Of a DNA stretch of 64,000 nucleotides, positions 9,001-17,262 are shown in pieces. Positions within the stretch are counted from its first letter, which is position 1, and each line of letters begins with the position of its first letter. Source of the stretch: CAWJMN01 sp963844055 (lineage in GTDB: Bacteria > Planctomycetota > Planctomycetia > Pirellulales > Pirellulaceae); the NCBI GenBank assembly GCA_963844055.1, contig CAWJMN010000001.1:310001-374000 (forward strand). The letters run 5' to 3'. The notes beneath the pieces are model-generated. The model was given only the letters and a program-made list of their open reading frames with translations, was not told where the DNA came from and made no database searches. The position numbers were made by a program, and so were the translations under genes.

Positions 9001-10153
9001 GCAACTGCGTGGTACTGCTGGCACGACGTTTTATGTGGTCAACCCGTATCCATGGCCTCTCGAAGTGCAGCTTGAGCTAACGCATAAGAGCCTGGAAGAT
9101 GTGGTGACGTATTCGCCACATGCTGCGGGGAAGCTAACTCGAGAAGGCAAATCGGCCAAGTGGATTTGTGAGCTGGCACCGTATGACCTGGTAGCCGCCC
9201 ATGGTATCGGCAGCGATATTCGGGTTGCCAATTGGCAAACCACCTATGCCCCTGTCGTAAAACAATCGCTGGTAACACAGGTGCGTGAACTGCGGCAGCG
9301 TGCGGGAACCTTGCGAACGCCAGAACCCAAAGCGTGGCTGGGCAATCCGGGCTTTGAAGCGCCTGCCGGCGAGCAGGAAAAGGCTGGCGTTGCTGGCTGG
9401 GTCCATTCGCAGCCTGGCAATGCCGAGGTGAAGGTTGTCGCGGATCAAGGGCATGAAAGCCGCCATGCGGTACAGCTGAGCAGTCGCCGGTCGGCAGAGA
9501 ATACGCCGAGCGTGGCGTGGCTGCGTAGTGATCCGTTTGCGACGCCCAAGACCGGACGATTGGCGGTGTTTGCTAGGATCAAGCCTGCAGACCCGAACAG
9601 GCAACCCAAACTGCGGATGGCGATTGAAGCGAAGCACGATGGCAAGACTTACTATCGACGGCGCAACTTGGGAGCGAGTGAAGATGGCCGTTCGGTAAAG
9701 CCGCTGCAAGAGGGTTGGGCGCTCTATCGGTTCTCCGTTAACGACTTGCCGCTTGTGGGGCTGAGTGAAATGCGGGTCGGCTTTGACTTGATGGATGAAG
9801 GAGAAGTCTTCATTGATGATGTACAGGTATACGACCTGTGGTTTGAAGACTACGAGCGGGATGAACTGCTCAAGATGATTGCGACCGCTGATTTTCAACT
9901 TTCCAGCGGGCGCGTGGACGAAGCCCAGCGATTGGTGGAAGGCTACTGGGGAAGGTTCTTGCGTGACCATGTTACGCTACAGGCTCCAGCGCTGGCGCGA
10001 CTGCCAGATGAAGCCGCGAAGCAGGAGGTCGTGCCGGTTTCGGGCGCCACGCCAGCCAAGTCGGCGCCAAAAGTGTTGCCTGTTGCTCCACCGAAGCCTG
10101 CCAACATGTTTGACAAGATGAAGAACTGGTGGAGCAAGCCAACCGTTCGATAG
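6071..10153 (+). CDS. Large secreted protein with glycosidase (GHL10-like) barrel and carbohydrate-binding-like C-terminus
   Basis: About 1360 residues. The ATG at 6071 gives a good signal peptide (MLPFRALLMLGWLAVAYLLF then a VVVAQ cleavage site); an in-frame ATG at 6011 would add 20 residues in front of it and is less likely. The middle (about 600-950) reads like a family-10-like glycosidase TIM barrel: FDRAGLTLVPAVKF, SFGGVCVPWELEGYALL and a long helix AWQEFRANEMATFYRRVQ. Around residue 1110 a NPGFEAP opening and a beta-rich stretch resemble a carbohydrate-binding domain, ending with FIDDVQVYDLW. The tail is Pro/Lys-rich. It probably binds or degrades polysaccharide outside the cytoplasm, but the catalytic acids cannot be assigned by eye. 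The gene converges on mobA with 7 bases between stops. Confidence 0.8.
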   Translation: MLPFRALLMLGWLAVAYLLFLVMSVPHVVVAQDLELSPATGGVTALPPPPEIPIADVASDVQIRLRLAWGGGPVQSWQGALTLSAGTISNFQPLGLEADVPGSLHVSPDRTSLLVEPHSPSQFDGCDLWLQGAADATLRIELMPLSPRAKGPSASAEPMVLEIPVREMARQLVQRNLDEEGSQFLAKRSPGDVLAVQLDRPHLVFGPGEEWNLPLTLSPVDLQPSTSYLLELRIFKGRTHEEVGGDRIEFKTDALAKPVTQPKFALKTPMREGVYDLNLSLYAKRLTTPLVKGKAAASRLLQFVVIEPVALATPHVSEEFRIVQEIDPTKAHWWEKMGRMKALKGLSGINAGFVGSEKPHTRQYLGKNLLELKPGGWHAYPLELDQPGEPHKLEIEYPSDWRQSVSISIVEPNAAGQVTPIGVDSGIEVREPAVTATPALAKGTLEFWPRTKTPWVLIANRRDDRAALLGKLTLSAGPANLRPMEIGNGGGLAGGEAAHAKSAGRQLLAYLDRPLLAENFSASQSVDRETGRSLEDWLTAYEAGTRLVEHLQSNGYTGAIVTVACEGGALYPSQKLEPTPQWDSGIFFESGQDPLRKDVVEMLHRLFDRAGLTLVPAVKFATPLPDLEEQFRADPDLLGGLMPIGIDGKTWVQRNGLQRGQGVFYNTLDPRVQRAMRDVLEELSQRYGHHRSFGGVCVPWELEGYALLPDDAASLDDATIERFCKVTRIDLAIQGGNRFVERAAQLRGTGTHARAWQEFRANEMATFYRRVQADLARRNVGARLYLGTGQLLAARSWQSALRPALPSQQNLKTLLTSGGIDPAKLAADTGIVVPRPQRVLSGGTEAEGVQSYWNVSEEITQISEGASQPAALHFLEPSPLRLPAFDKASPYGAEKTRSWFVSQLPPSGEASRERFVHSLAAGDMQVMMDGGWMLPLMDLKELHPLIDTYRQLPAEPFQMVPSIVDQGASPQLGLTVRQLRGTAGTTFYVVNPYPWPLEVQLELTHKSLEDVVTYSPHAAGKLTREGKSAKWICELAPYDLVAAHGIGSDIRVANWQTTYAPVVKQSLVTQVRELRQRAGTLRTPEPKAWLGNPGFEAPAGEQEKAGVAGWVHSQPGNAEVKVVADQGHESRHAVQLSSRRSAENTPSVAWLRSDPFATPKTGRLAVFARIKPADPNRQPKLRMAIEAKHDGKTYYRRRNLGASEDGRSVKPLQEGWALYRFSVNDLPLVGLSEMRVGFDLMDEGEVFIDDVQVYDLWFEDYERDELLKMIATADFQLSSGRVDEAQRLVEGYWGRFLRDHVTLQAPALARLPDEAAKQEVVPVSGATPAKSAPKVLPVAPPKPANMFDKMKNWWSKPTVR

Positions 10154-10160
10154 GCCCGGA

Positions 10161-10817
10161 TTATTCTTCCGAGGCGACTGGCGGCAGCCCGGCCCATTGC
10201 AGCGCCAGCTGATAGTCTTCCCAGCGATTGCAATTTAGCAGCGAATGTAGCTGCGGATCGGCCGTGCGGAGATCTTCGATGGGGATGCGGCGCGTGGGAA
10301 CCTCCGAAAAGAGGAAGGCGGGGCGCAGTTGGTCTTGTGAAAGAAGGCGCTGGATCGTGGGCAAGATGCTGACCCGGTAAACCGCCGCCAGCGGGTGAAA
10401 GAATTTCTCCTCCACGGGGACGGCCGCATCGTCTTCGGAATGGAGGCTATCCATCATCTGCTGAATGAATTCCGGGCGAAGCAGCGGGACGTCGCAGCTG
10501 GTGGCGAAGATCGCGTCGCACAGGTTGTGCTGCTGGATGCAGGCCAAGCCGGCAGAGAGACCTTCGAGCGGTCCACGTCCTTCGTGCTGATCCCTGACAA
10601 CCCAGACATTGGCAGGCAGTTCGGGGAGTGTTTGGCCTTCGGCCGCAACGACCACCACCGGGTTGATCACGGTCCTTACGAGGCGAATAACCCGCTGGAG
10701 CAGGAGCTCGTTTCCAAAGGGGAGTTCCAGCTTGGGACGCCCCATCCGGCTGCTTTTTCCGCCGCAAAGGATGATGCTGCCGAATCGCGGGTTGGTGTTG
10801 GCAGGGCGGTCGTTCAT
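10161..10817 (-). CDS. mobA: Molybdenum cofactor guanylyltransferase
   Basis: Transfers GMP from GTP to molybdopterin to make the MGD form of the molybdenum cofactor. The 218-residue protein has the nucleotidyltransferase signature LCGGKSSRMGRPKLELPFG near residues 17-35, followed by DQHEGRGPLEGLSAGL and the metal-binding ATSCDVPLL. These are diagnostic of the MobA family. It is transcribed away from fhcC, with 164 bases between the two starts. MGD would be needed by FwdB/FhcB-type molybdoenzymes, so the pairing with fhcC is suggestive, though in bacterial Fhc the B subunit may not hold an active cofactor. The sulfite-oxidase-like enzyme at 32.6 kb uses Moco in a form that does not need MobA. 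Confidence 0.92.
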   Translation of the reverse strand: MNDRPANTNPRFGSIILCGGKSSRMGRPKLELPFGNELLLQRVIRLVRTVINPVVVVAAEGQTLPELPANVWVVRDQHEGRGPLEGLSAGLACIQQHNLCDAIFATSCDVPLLRPEFIQQMMDSLHSEDDAAVPVEEKFFHPLAAVYRVSILPTIQRLLSQDQLRPAFLFSEVPTRRIPIEDLRTADPQLHSLLNCNRWEDYQLALQWAGLPPVASEE

Positions 10818-10981
10818 CCGGGGAATTTCGTAGGGGGAATCGAAGGAAAGCCCGGCTCCATCGTCGGGCCTGATCTCGTTATACTAGGGAAGTCGAAATC
10901 GTGGACAGGCTTCTGCTGAAAATAGTGGGAATGTCGCCGCGATGGCCCCGCCCATTTCCTTTTGGCACTAAGCAGTAGACC

Positions 10982-11803
10982 ATGGCACTGGCCTTCACGC
11001 TGAAACAGACTTCGCCCGTTCCGCTTGAGGTGGAAGGGGTCACGCCCGATGCGCTGGTTGGCAAGAGCGTCGCGGAGATCGAGAAGCTGGACATGTTTCA
11101 TGGGAACGTCAAAGTTCCTTTGGGAGAGTTCTTCTCGGTGGAAGGGGATTCCAGTGACCAAGTCCATCACTGGCACGGAGAACTAGCCGGCGTGCATTGG
11201 CTAGGGACCAAAATGACCTCGGGAAAGATCGAGGTGCATGGCGCGATCGGTCGTCACGTTGGCAGCGAGATGCGTGGCGGCGAGATCCTGGTGCATGGCG
11301 ATGCTGGCGATTGGGTTGGCGGCGAAATGCATGGCGGGCTGATTCGCGTGCGTGGCAGTGCCGGTCACTTGGTGGGTTCTGCCTACCGTGGAAGCCCAAA
11401 AGGAATGACGAAGGGAACGATCCTCGTTCATGGCCATGTTGGAAATGAAGTAGGGCACTCCATTCGGCGTGGGCTGATCGCCATTGGCGGCAGCGTTGGG
11501 GACCTGATGGGCATGAACATGCTGGCCGGCAACATCTTGGTGTTCGGCGGTAGTGGCATTCGCCATGGGGCGGGAATGAAGCGTGGAACGATCGGCTTTA
11601 TGGGAACCCAGCACCCACCGCTCTTGCCCACGTTCCGCAAGGCGGCCACGTTTAAGCCCGACTTTTTGCAGGTGTTGTATCGCCAGCTGCGATCCTGGGA
11701 ATTTCCAGTTCCGGACGAGCTTTTCAGTGCTTCGTACGATCTGTACTGCGGCGACATGCTCGAAGGGGGCCGGGGCGAGATTCTGCTGCGGTCGCTGGCA
11801 TAG
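10982..11803 (+). CDS. fhcC: Formylmethanofuran dehydrogenase / formyltransferase-hydrolase subunit C
   Basis: Subunit C of the formyltransferase/hydrolase complex, which in bacteria releases formate at the end of the tetrahydromethanopterin-linked formaldehyde oxidation pathway. The homologous archaeal subunit is FwdC/FmdC. The 273-residue protein is a glutamate-synthase-alpha-like beta-helix built of Gly-rich repeats (GRHVGSEMRGGEILVHGDAG, GDWVGGEMHGG, GNEVGHSIRRG, GDLMGMNMLAGNILVFGG, RHGAGMKRGTIGFMG). Subunits A, B and D are not in the window, so the gene is separated from its partners, as is common for C1 genes in planctomycetes. The ATG at 10982 has no strong ribosome site. A hairpin terminator follows 16 bases past the stop. 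Confidence 0.93.
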   Translation: MALAFTLKQTSPVPLEVEGVTPDALVGKSVAEIEKLDMFHGNVKVPLGEFFSVEGDSSDQVHHWHGELAGVHWLGTKMTSGKIEVHGAIGRHVGSEMRGGEILVHGDAGDWVGGEMHGGLIRVRGSAGHLVGSAYRGSPKGMTKGTILVHGHVGNEVGHSIRRGLIAIGGSVGDLMGMNMLAGNILVFGGSGIRHGAGMKRGTIGFMGTQHPPLLPTFRKAATFKPDFLQVLYRQLRSWEFPVPDELFSASYDLYCGDMLEGGRGEILLRSLA

Positions 11804-11819
11804 TCGGCCGACGGGCCGG

Positions 11820-11856
11820 GCCGATTTTTGGCAAGATGACCTAAATCGGCTTTTTT
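11820..11856 (+). terminator. Rho-independent terminator after fhcC
   Basis: Perfect 8-bp stem GCCGATTT (11820-11827) / AAATCGGC (11843-11850), a 15-base loop, then six T residues. It lies 16 bases after the fhcC stop, which is the expected place. Confidence 0.85.
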
Positions 11857-12123
11857 CATGGGTGATGTGGGTTGCTAAGATAATCGAGCCACCGCTTTGA
11901 AATTGCCTTGGTTACAGGCATAAAGGCGGCGCCAGCAACCTCTTCGTGATCCCCGTGGAACCTTGGTGATGGGCCCCGATAGGAACCCACAAAAGCAAGC
12001 TTACGCGCCTCTGCCGCAGCAGTCGTTTGCGGCAGAAGAGGTGACGCTACGTGCGTCTGTTCCCGCTTCCGCTCCTACGCCAGAAAATCGAGGAGTGTCG
12101 TTGGCGGCGCGCCTAAGGAGGCA

Positions 12124-14697
12124 ATGGAAACCGAAGAGGCCGAGATTCCTTCGCTACGGCGTGTGCCGGCGCTGGTGATGGTCGTCCTTTGGATGGTGCT
12201 AGGGATTGGCCTCGACCGGTTGGCAGGGTTTTCGGCAGGCGTGTACTTTGCTGGCGCGGTTGCGTCTCTTGTCGCATGGGGCCTGGTGCGATGGAGCATG
12301 ACGCACGAGCGAACGGCATCGCTTTCCTCTGTGCTGCTGGGGCTGAGCGTGGCGCTGCTGGCCGGCGCGTGGCATCATGATCGGTACACCCTGTTTTTGG
12401 CCGATGATCTGGGACTGCTGCAGGGAGAGTTTCCGCAGCCGGTTTGCCTGGAAGCCGAAGTGATGCAAACGCCACGCGTGCGATCCGCGCCCGCCCCTTC
12501 GGCGCTTAGGATCATTCCTCAGGGTGATGTGACCGATTTGGTGGTGTGGGTGCGGCGGATTCGAACGGCCCAAGGTTGGCAGAAGGGCTCTGGCTGGGCG
12601 GATGTTTCGGTGCAGGGGCATTTGCTGGGGGTAGAGGCGGGCGACACGCTGCAAATCTTGGGCGAATCGAGTTGCCCGCGTGGGGTACTCAATCCGGGCG
12701 AAGTGGACTTCTCCTATTTTCAAAGGTCGCGGCGGACGATGGTCCGAGTGCGGGTGGACTTTCCGGAAGCGGTGTCACGAGTACGACAAGGAAGCTGGTT
12801 TTCTGTGCGGAGGTGGATCGGACGGATTCGCTCGGCCGGGCTGGCTAGTTTGCGCCAGCATATCGCGCCGGAGCGAAGCCATTTGGCGGCGGCGATTTTG
12901 CTCGGGGCACGGGAACAGCTTGAGACCGAGCAGAATCAGGAGTTTCTCGTCACGGGGACGATCCATGTGCTATCCATTTCGGGTTTGCATGTGGGAATCT
13001 TGGCGTATGGGTTTTGGCTGTTGTTCCGTACGGGCATTTTTCCACGCCGGGGAGCACTATGGGGAGCGATGGTGGCATCGCTGCTGTATGCGGCATTGAC
13101 CGGAGCAGAACCGCCGGTGATGCGGGCGACGATCATGGTGCAAGTGATCTGTGTGGCAATGCTGCTTTCACGCCGGCCTGATGCGACGACGTCACTAGCC
13201 TTGGCGGCGCTTGTGGTGCTGTTGCTCAATCCGACGTCGCTATTTTCGACCGGGACACAGTTATCGTTTTTGGCGGTCTGTGTGATGTTTGGGCTGGAGT
13301 CGTGGCTGGCAAAGAAGCGGGTGACGGACCCGCTGGATCGTTTGGTCGCTGTCACGCGTCCGTGGCATGAGCGTTTGCTTTCGCGTGTTGGGGAAAGTGT
13401 TTATCGAGTGACGATGACGGGGGTGCTGGTTTGGGTGACGGCGTTGCCGCTGGTTTGGCATCAATACCATTTGGTTTCGCCCGTGGCGGTGCCACTGGGG
13501 CCGGTGGTATGGATTCCAATTTCGATCACCCTGTTTGCTGGCTTTGGCGTGTTGTTGTTTGCTTCGTTTGCACCACCGCTGGCGGCGCTGTGTGGCCTGA
13601 TCACCGATTGGAGCTTGCAGGTGATTGAAGTGGCGATCCACTATGGCCGCTGGCCGCCGGGCAGCTTTGTGTGGCTGCCGAGTCCGCCGCTATGGTGGGT
13701 GCTTATCTTCTATGGCGGTGTGGCATGCGTGCTCGTGTTTCCTCGCTGGCAACGGCATAAGCGATTGCTGGCGGGTCTGGTATGTGTCTGGTCGCTGATT
13801 GCCTACGGTTTGGCAACACAGATTTCGGGAGAGGTTGCCGAACACGAGGTGGTGAAGCCCCATGCAACTTCTTCACCGCAAAACGGGGAAGCTTGGGGTG
13901 AGCTGAATTGTACGTTTGTGGCAGTGGGCCATGGGACAAGCGTGCTTGTTGAATTTCCGAGCGGAAAGCGCCTGCTATACGATGCGGGGCGGATGGGAAC
14001 GCCACAGTCGGCAATTCGGCCGATTGCATCGGTCTTGTGGGAACGAGGAATCACGCACTTGGATGGGCTGATGATCTCGCACGCAGATTCCGACCACTTC
14101 TGCGCCGTGCCTGAGGTTTTGCAAAGGTTCTCGGTTGGAGCGATCTATATCAGTCCGCCGATGCGTGGCAATCGAGAGCCAGCGATGCGTGAACTTTATC
14201 GTGCGATCGAAGTGGCCAAGGTTCCCGTGGTGGAGCTTTCCAGCGGAAGTGACTTTGCCATGGATGAGCAGGTGCAGGCCGAGATTTTGCATCCGCCTCC
14301 CCAAGGGGTTGAAGGATCTGATAATGCAAACAGCTTGGTATTGCTGCTGACGTTTGCTGGCAAGAGCTTGCTCCTGCCGGGCGATTTGGAATCTCCAGGT
14401 TTGGAGGACTTGCTTCAAAAACAATCGCGGCAGTGCGATGTGATTATGGCGCCGCATCATGGAAGTCGTCGGAGCGATCCCACGGGGCTGGCATTATGGG
14501 CTCGGCCTGAGTGGGTGGTGATCAGTGGCAAACGGGACCGTGAAGATGTAGCGAATATAGAGCGTGTGAAGGATTCGTATGAAGCACGCGGGGCCTTGGC
14601 GCTGCATACCGCGGAATGTGGAGCGATTCGCGTGATCATGACGCGCGACGGCGTTCGTGTGAAAACGTTCCTGCCGTACAGTGCCCCTAGTCGGTAA
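12124..14697 (+). CDS. comEC: DNA internalization competence protein ComEC/Rec2
   Basis: Polytopic inner-membrane channel thought to carry single-stranded DNA into the cytoplasm during transformation. The 857-residue protein has the full family layout: N-terminal membrane helices and an OB-like DUF4131 region (about 1-220), the Competence domain with LGAREQLETEQNQEFLVTG and HVLSISGLHVGIL (about 255-290) and further helices to about 560. A C-terminal metallo-beta-lactamase domain follows, with SHADSDH (the HxDxDH metal motif), LLLPGDLE and APHHGSRRSDP. Both metal-binding motifs are intact. AAGGAGG stands only two bases before the ATG at 12124, which is unusually close, so a slightly different start is possible. 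No other competence gene is nearby. Confidence 0.95.
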   Translation: METEEAEIPSLRRVPALVMVVLWMVLGIGLDRLAGFSAGVYFAGAVASLVAWGLVRWSMTHERTASLSSVLLGLSVALLAGAWHHDRYTLFLADDLGLLQGEFPQPVCLEAEVMQTPRVRSAPAPSALRIIPQGDVTDLVVWVRRIRTAQGWQKGSGWADVSVQGHLLGVEAGDTLQILGESSCPRGVLNPGEVDFSYFQRSRRTMVRVRVDFPEAVSRVRQGSWFSVRRWIGRIRSAGLASLRQHIAPERSHLAAAILLGAREQLETEQNQEFLVTGTIHVLSISGLHVGILAYGFWLLFRTGIFPRRGALWGAMVASLLYAALTGAEPPVMRATIMVQVICVAMLLSRRPDATTSLALAALVVLLLNPTSLFSTGTQLSFLAVCVMFGLESWLAKKRVTDPLDRLVAVTRPWHERLLSRVGESVYRVTMTGVLVWVTALPLVWHQYHLVSPVAVPLGPVVWIPISITLFAGFGVLLFASFAPPLAALCGLITDWSLQVIEVAIHYGRWPPGSFVWLPSPPLWWVLIFYGGVACVLVFPRWQRHKRLLAGLVCVWSLIAYGLATQISGEVAEHEVVKPHATSSPQNGEAWGELNCTFVAVGHGTSVLVEFPSGKRLLYDAGRMGTPQSAIRPIASVLWERGITHLDGLMISHADSDHFCAVPEVLQRFSVGAIYISPPMRGNREPAMRELYRAIEVAKVPVVELSSGSDFAMDEQVQAEILHPPPQGVEGSDNANSLVLLLTFAGKSLLLPGDLESPGLEDLLQKQSRQCDVIMAPHHGSRRSDPTGLALWARPEWVVISGKRDREDVANIERVKDSYEARGALALHTAECGAIRVIMTRDGVRVKTFLPYSAPSR

Positions 14698-15126
14698 GGT
14701 TTTGCTGACGGGGGGATTCGTCACGCCCCCTATGGCTAGAAGTGTGCGGCGAGAAATTCTGCACGAAGGCGACCCTTGGCGGGATCGCGATCTAGAACCG
14801 CACCAGGCCGACTGGTAATTTCAGACAAGCGGTTGTTCCTGGGCTTGTTGCAGTTTCTGTGATAGATGTCGACAAGTTTTCCACGCGTTTGACAGAGGTC
14901 ATTTGTGGGGATTCTGGGAGCAGGGTGCCAGTTTCTTGCGAGGTTTTTAGGGTTCTTGAAGTGGCAGCGCGGGCAGACTGGTACGGGGCCGCTGGGTCTT
15001 GTTACCTTACACGCCTCGTCGGGCCGCAAACCAAACCGTGAGGACTTGCGTAGGATGTTTTGGCCCGTTTGCGTCTCGCTAGGCCGCATGGAGAATGCCT
15101 AGCATGTCAAAGAGGAAATCCCACAC
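14698..15126. other. Intergenic region after comEC, nothing recognised
   Basis: About 430 bases. A GGGGG/CCCCC hairpin near 14710-14730 could be a weak terminator for comEC, but it lacks a T-run. There is a TTGACA at 14889-14894 with no matching -10. At 15103 a nine-codon ATG frame (stop TGA overlapping the next GTG start) carries AAGAGGAAA, which probably serves as ribosome site for the downstream GTG. Confidence 0.35.
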
Positions 15127-16035
15127 GTGAATCCACCCCCTGTCTCTCATGCCTCTGCCGCCGATTTGCCCCAAGTGAGTGCGGAGTCGGCCTCGTCGAC
15201 CAATGCACCTGTTGATGAGGCGATTGTCGTTGCTTCGCACGAGTACGTTGGGCGCTGGAACCGCTTGGTCAGTACGACCAACTGGGAAAAAGGGCGCATC
15301 ATTCATCAGTGGCGTGAGTCGCTGCTGGCGAGCGATGCTCCTGCGACTTCGTCGACGGATGATACTTGGGCACGCATGGTGGGAGGTGTCACGGGGCAGC
15401 ACGTGGGGCGGTTGCGCCGCGTCTTTGCTCGGTTTGGCGAGAAGTACCAAGAATTTGAAGGGCTGTTTTGGAGCCATTTCCAAGCGGCTTTGGATTGGAC
15501 CGATGCCGAGATGTGGCTCGAAGGGGCCAGTCAAAGTGGTTGGAGCGTTGCTCGCCTGCGGAACGAACGCTGGGAAACTTTGGGACGCGTGGAAACCGAC
15601 CGTCCTAAGGAAATCGAACTAACGCCGGCTGACCTGGATGAAGACTACGCTCCTGCGGCAGAAGCCGAGCAAAGCGATGAGTCGTCCGATGCGATTCGGC
15701 CTGCTTATGGAGAAGCTTCAGGGCCACGCCATGAAGGTCCCGACTTTGGTGACGGTGAATCGGATTCTGGAAGTGCTTCTTCGGAAGGCTCCGATTTTGA
15801 ATCTGAAAGCTGGCCCGCGGAAAGTGCTCGCAGCCAAAACACGCTAGTTCAGCCGTTTGCAGCCCTGCCCGAGTTACCATCCGACGTTCAAGACGTGATG
15901 GAAAACTTCAAGCTGGTGCTGATGCATCACAAGACGGCTGGCTGGAAAGAAATCAGCGCCGATCAAATGCTAACGGTGCTGGATGCCTTGAAGACGTTGG
16001 TCTCTGCACCTGCGTCGCTCGATGCACCGTTCTAG
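15127..16035 (+). CDS. Hypothetical protein with acidic linker, conserved-looking two-domain protein
   Basis: 302 residues, no signal peptide or membrane helix. The N-terminal domain (about 35-155) is dense in aromatic residues: SHEYVGRWNRLVSTTNWEKG, then FGEKYQEFEGLFWSHFQAAL and WSVARLRNERWETLG. A strongly acidic, Ser-rich linker (about 160-235) follows, then a helical C-terminal domain with VMENFKLVLMHHKTAGWKE. The N-terminal pattern resembles DUF3102-like or DNA-partition-associated proteins, but I cannot name a family. The GTG at 15127 is used because AAGAGGAAA lies about nine bases upstream. The gene converges on the metallophosphoesterase with 15 bases between stops. Possible regulatory or nucleoid-associated role, unproven. 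Confidence 0.75.
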   Translation: MNPPPVSHASAADLPQVSAESASSTNAPVDEAIVVASHEYVGRWNRLVSTTNWEKGRIIHQWRESLLASDAPATSSTDDTWARMVGGVTGQHVGRLRRVFARFGEKYQEFEGLFWSHFQAALDWTDAEMWLEGASQSGWSVARLRNERWETLGRVETDRPKEIELTPADLDEDYAPAAEAEQSDESSDAIRPAYGEASGPRHEGPDFGDGESDSGSASSEGSDFESESWPAESARSQNTLVQPFAALPELPSDVQDVMENFKLVLMHHKTAGWKEISADQMLTVLDALKTLVSAPASLDAPF

Positions 16036-16050
16036 GATTCGCCGGTGACG

Positions 16051-17247
16051 CTAGGTTTCTGCCGATAGTTCCAGGAAGGCAATTTCTGGCGGGCAGTTCC
16101 ATCGCAGCGGATCCACACCGGCAAGTCCGCGTGAAACATGCAGCAGCGTGGGGGACTCAAAATAGAGTCCCCCCGCGTATTTCGTACCGTAAAGACTCGG
16201 TGCGACGAGCGCGCCAATCAGCGGGAAGCGAATCTGTCCGCCGTGGTTATGGCCCGCAAACATCAGATCAAACTGATGTTGTTTCGCCCAAGGAAAAAGG
16301 TCGGGCGTGTGCGTTAGCAAAATGCGCAGGGCTGCTGCTTCTGCCACACTAGCGGCGACTTGCGGCGCTGGACCGAACCAGGGAAGTTCATTGCCGGCCA
16401 GTAATAGGTTCACGCCCCGAGCGGTTACGTGTTGAATCTGGCCCGCCATGTTTTGAATGTCGGCCTCTGCCAAGGCAGTGCGAAGGTGATGAACCTGGGC
16501 TAGGCGGCGATCATGATTCCCCAGGACATAGTACTTGCCCAGCGGCGCTTGTAGCTTTCCCAGCGTGGGACCGATCCAAGGGATGCAGTCGGGATGTTCC
16601 GCGATGTCACCGGTGATAAACACGATGTCCGGCTGATGCCGATTGGTTTCTTCGACCATCCAGTGGTAGAACTCGGGCTTGTACATGCCTGTCATGTGCA
16701 AGTCTGACAGGTGGGCAATCTTAAGGCCGACAAGTTCCGGCGGAAGGTTGCGAATCGCGAGTTGTTTGTGCTCGGTGACGACATCCAGGATTTGGTTGCC
16801 GGGAAGCTTGATCGCCCAAGCGGCCTTTTTGCCATGAAGGGGAAGTTCTGGCAGATGAGCAGCAAGTTTCGTTGTGGTTACCTTTCGGGCGACCAATTGT
16901 GGCGGCATCCGCTCGAGTAGTTTTGGCAGCAGCCAATACGGAATGCAGATCACCAAAGTTGCCAGGCAGAATGCGGGGTAATAGCCCCATGGAGACTTTA
17001 GCAAATCGGTGATGGGTGCCCCTGCATCGATAAGGCAGTAACCATTGATGATCCAGCGTGCCAAGTAGAGCAGTGGAATGAAGGCCGTAAACGCCAGAGT
17101 GATCTTTTTGAGGATCTTCAGGCGTCCATAGGGCCAGTCAATCGCCTGCGAGCGATTCACAAAGGCGACGCACAAAGCAGCATGGCCGAGCAGGACAAGG
17201 CAGGCGAGCAACAGATCCAAAAGCGACGGCATGCGAAATCGATCCAA
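16051..17247 (-). CDS. Membrane-anchored metallophosphoesterase (YkuE/YaeI-like)
   Basis: 398 residues. The first ~120 residues hold three or four hydrophobic helices, so the enzyme is anchored in the inner membrane. The calcineurin-like phosphoesterase domain (about 170-395) shows every metal motif in order: HLSDLHM, ITGDIAEH, LGNHDRR, LTHTPD and FAGHNHGGQIRFP. This is the arrangement of YkuE/YaeI-type UDP-2,3-diacylglucosamine hydrolase-like enzymes, which act on lipid or nucleotide-sugar phosphoesters; the actual substrate is unknown. It starts 15 bases after the stop of the PAS-GAF-receiver gene, so the two are probably one transcript. A second ATG at 17232 is equally possible as the start. 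Confidence 0.88.
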   Translation of the reverse strand: MDRFRMPSLLDLLLACLVLLGHAALCVAFVNRSQAIDWPYGRLKILKKITLAFTAFIPLLYLARWIINGYCLIDAGAPITDLLKSPWGYYPAFCLATLVICIPYWLLPKLLERMPPQLVARKVTTTKLAAHLPELPLHGKKAAWAIKLPGNQILDVVTEHKQLAIRNLPPELVGLKIAHLSDLHMTGMYKPEFYHWMVEETNRHQPDIVFITGDIAEHPDCIPWIGPTLGKLQAPLGKYYVLGNHDRRLAQVHHLRTALAEADIQNMAGQIQHVTARGVNLLLAGNELPWFGPAPQVAASVAEAAALRILLTHTPDLFPWAKQHQFDLMFAGHNHGGQIRFPLIGALVAPSLYGTKYAGGLYFESPTLLHVSRGLAGVDPLRWNCPPEIAFLELSAET

Positions 17248-17262
17248 CCTTGCAAACGGGGC

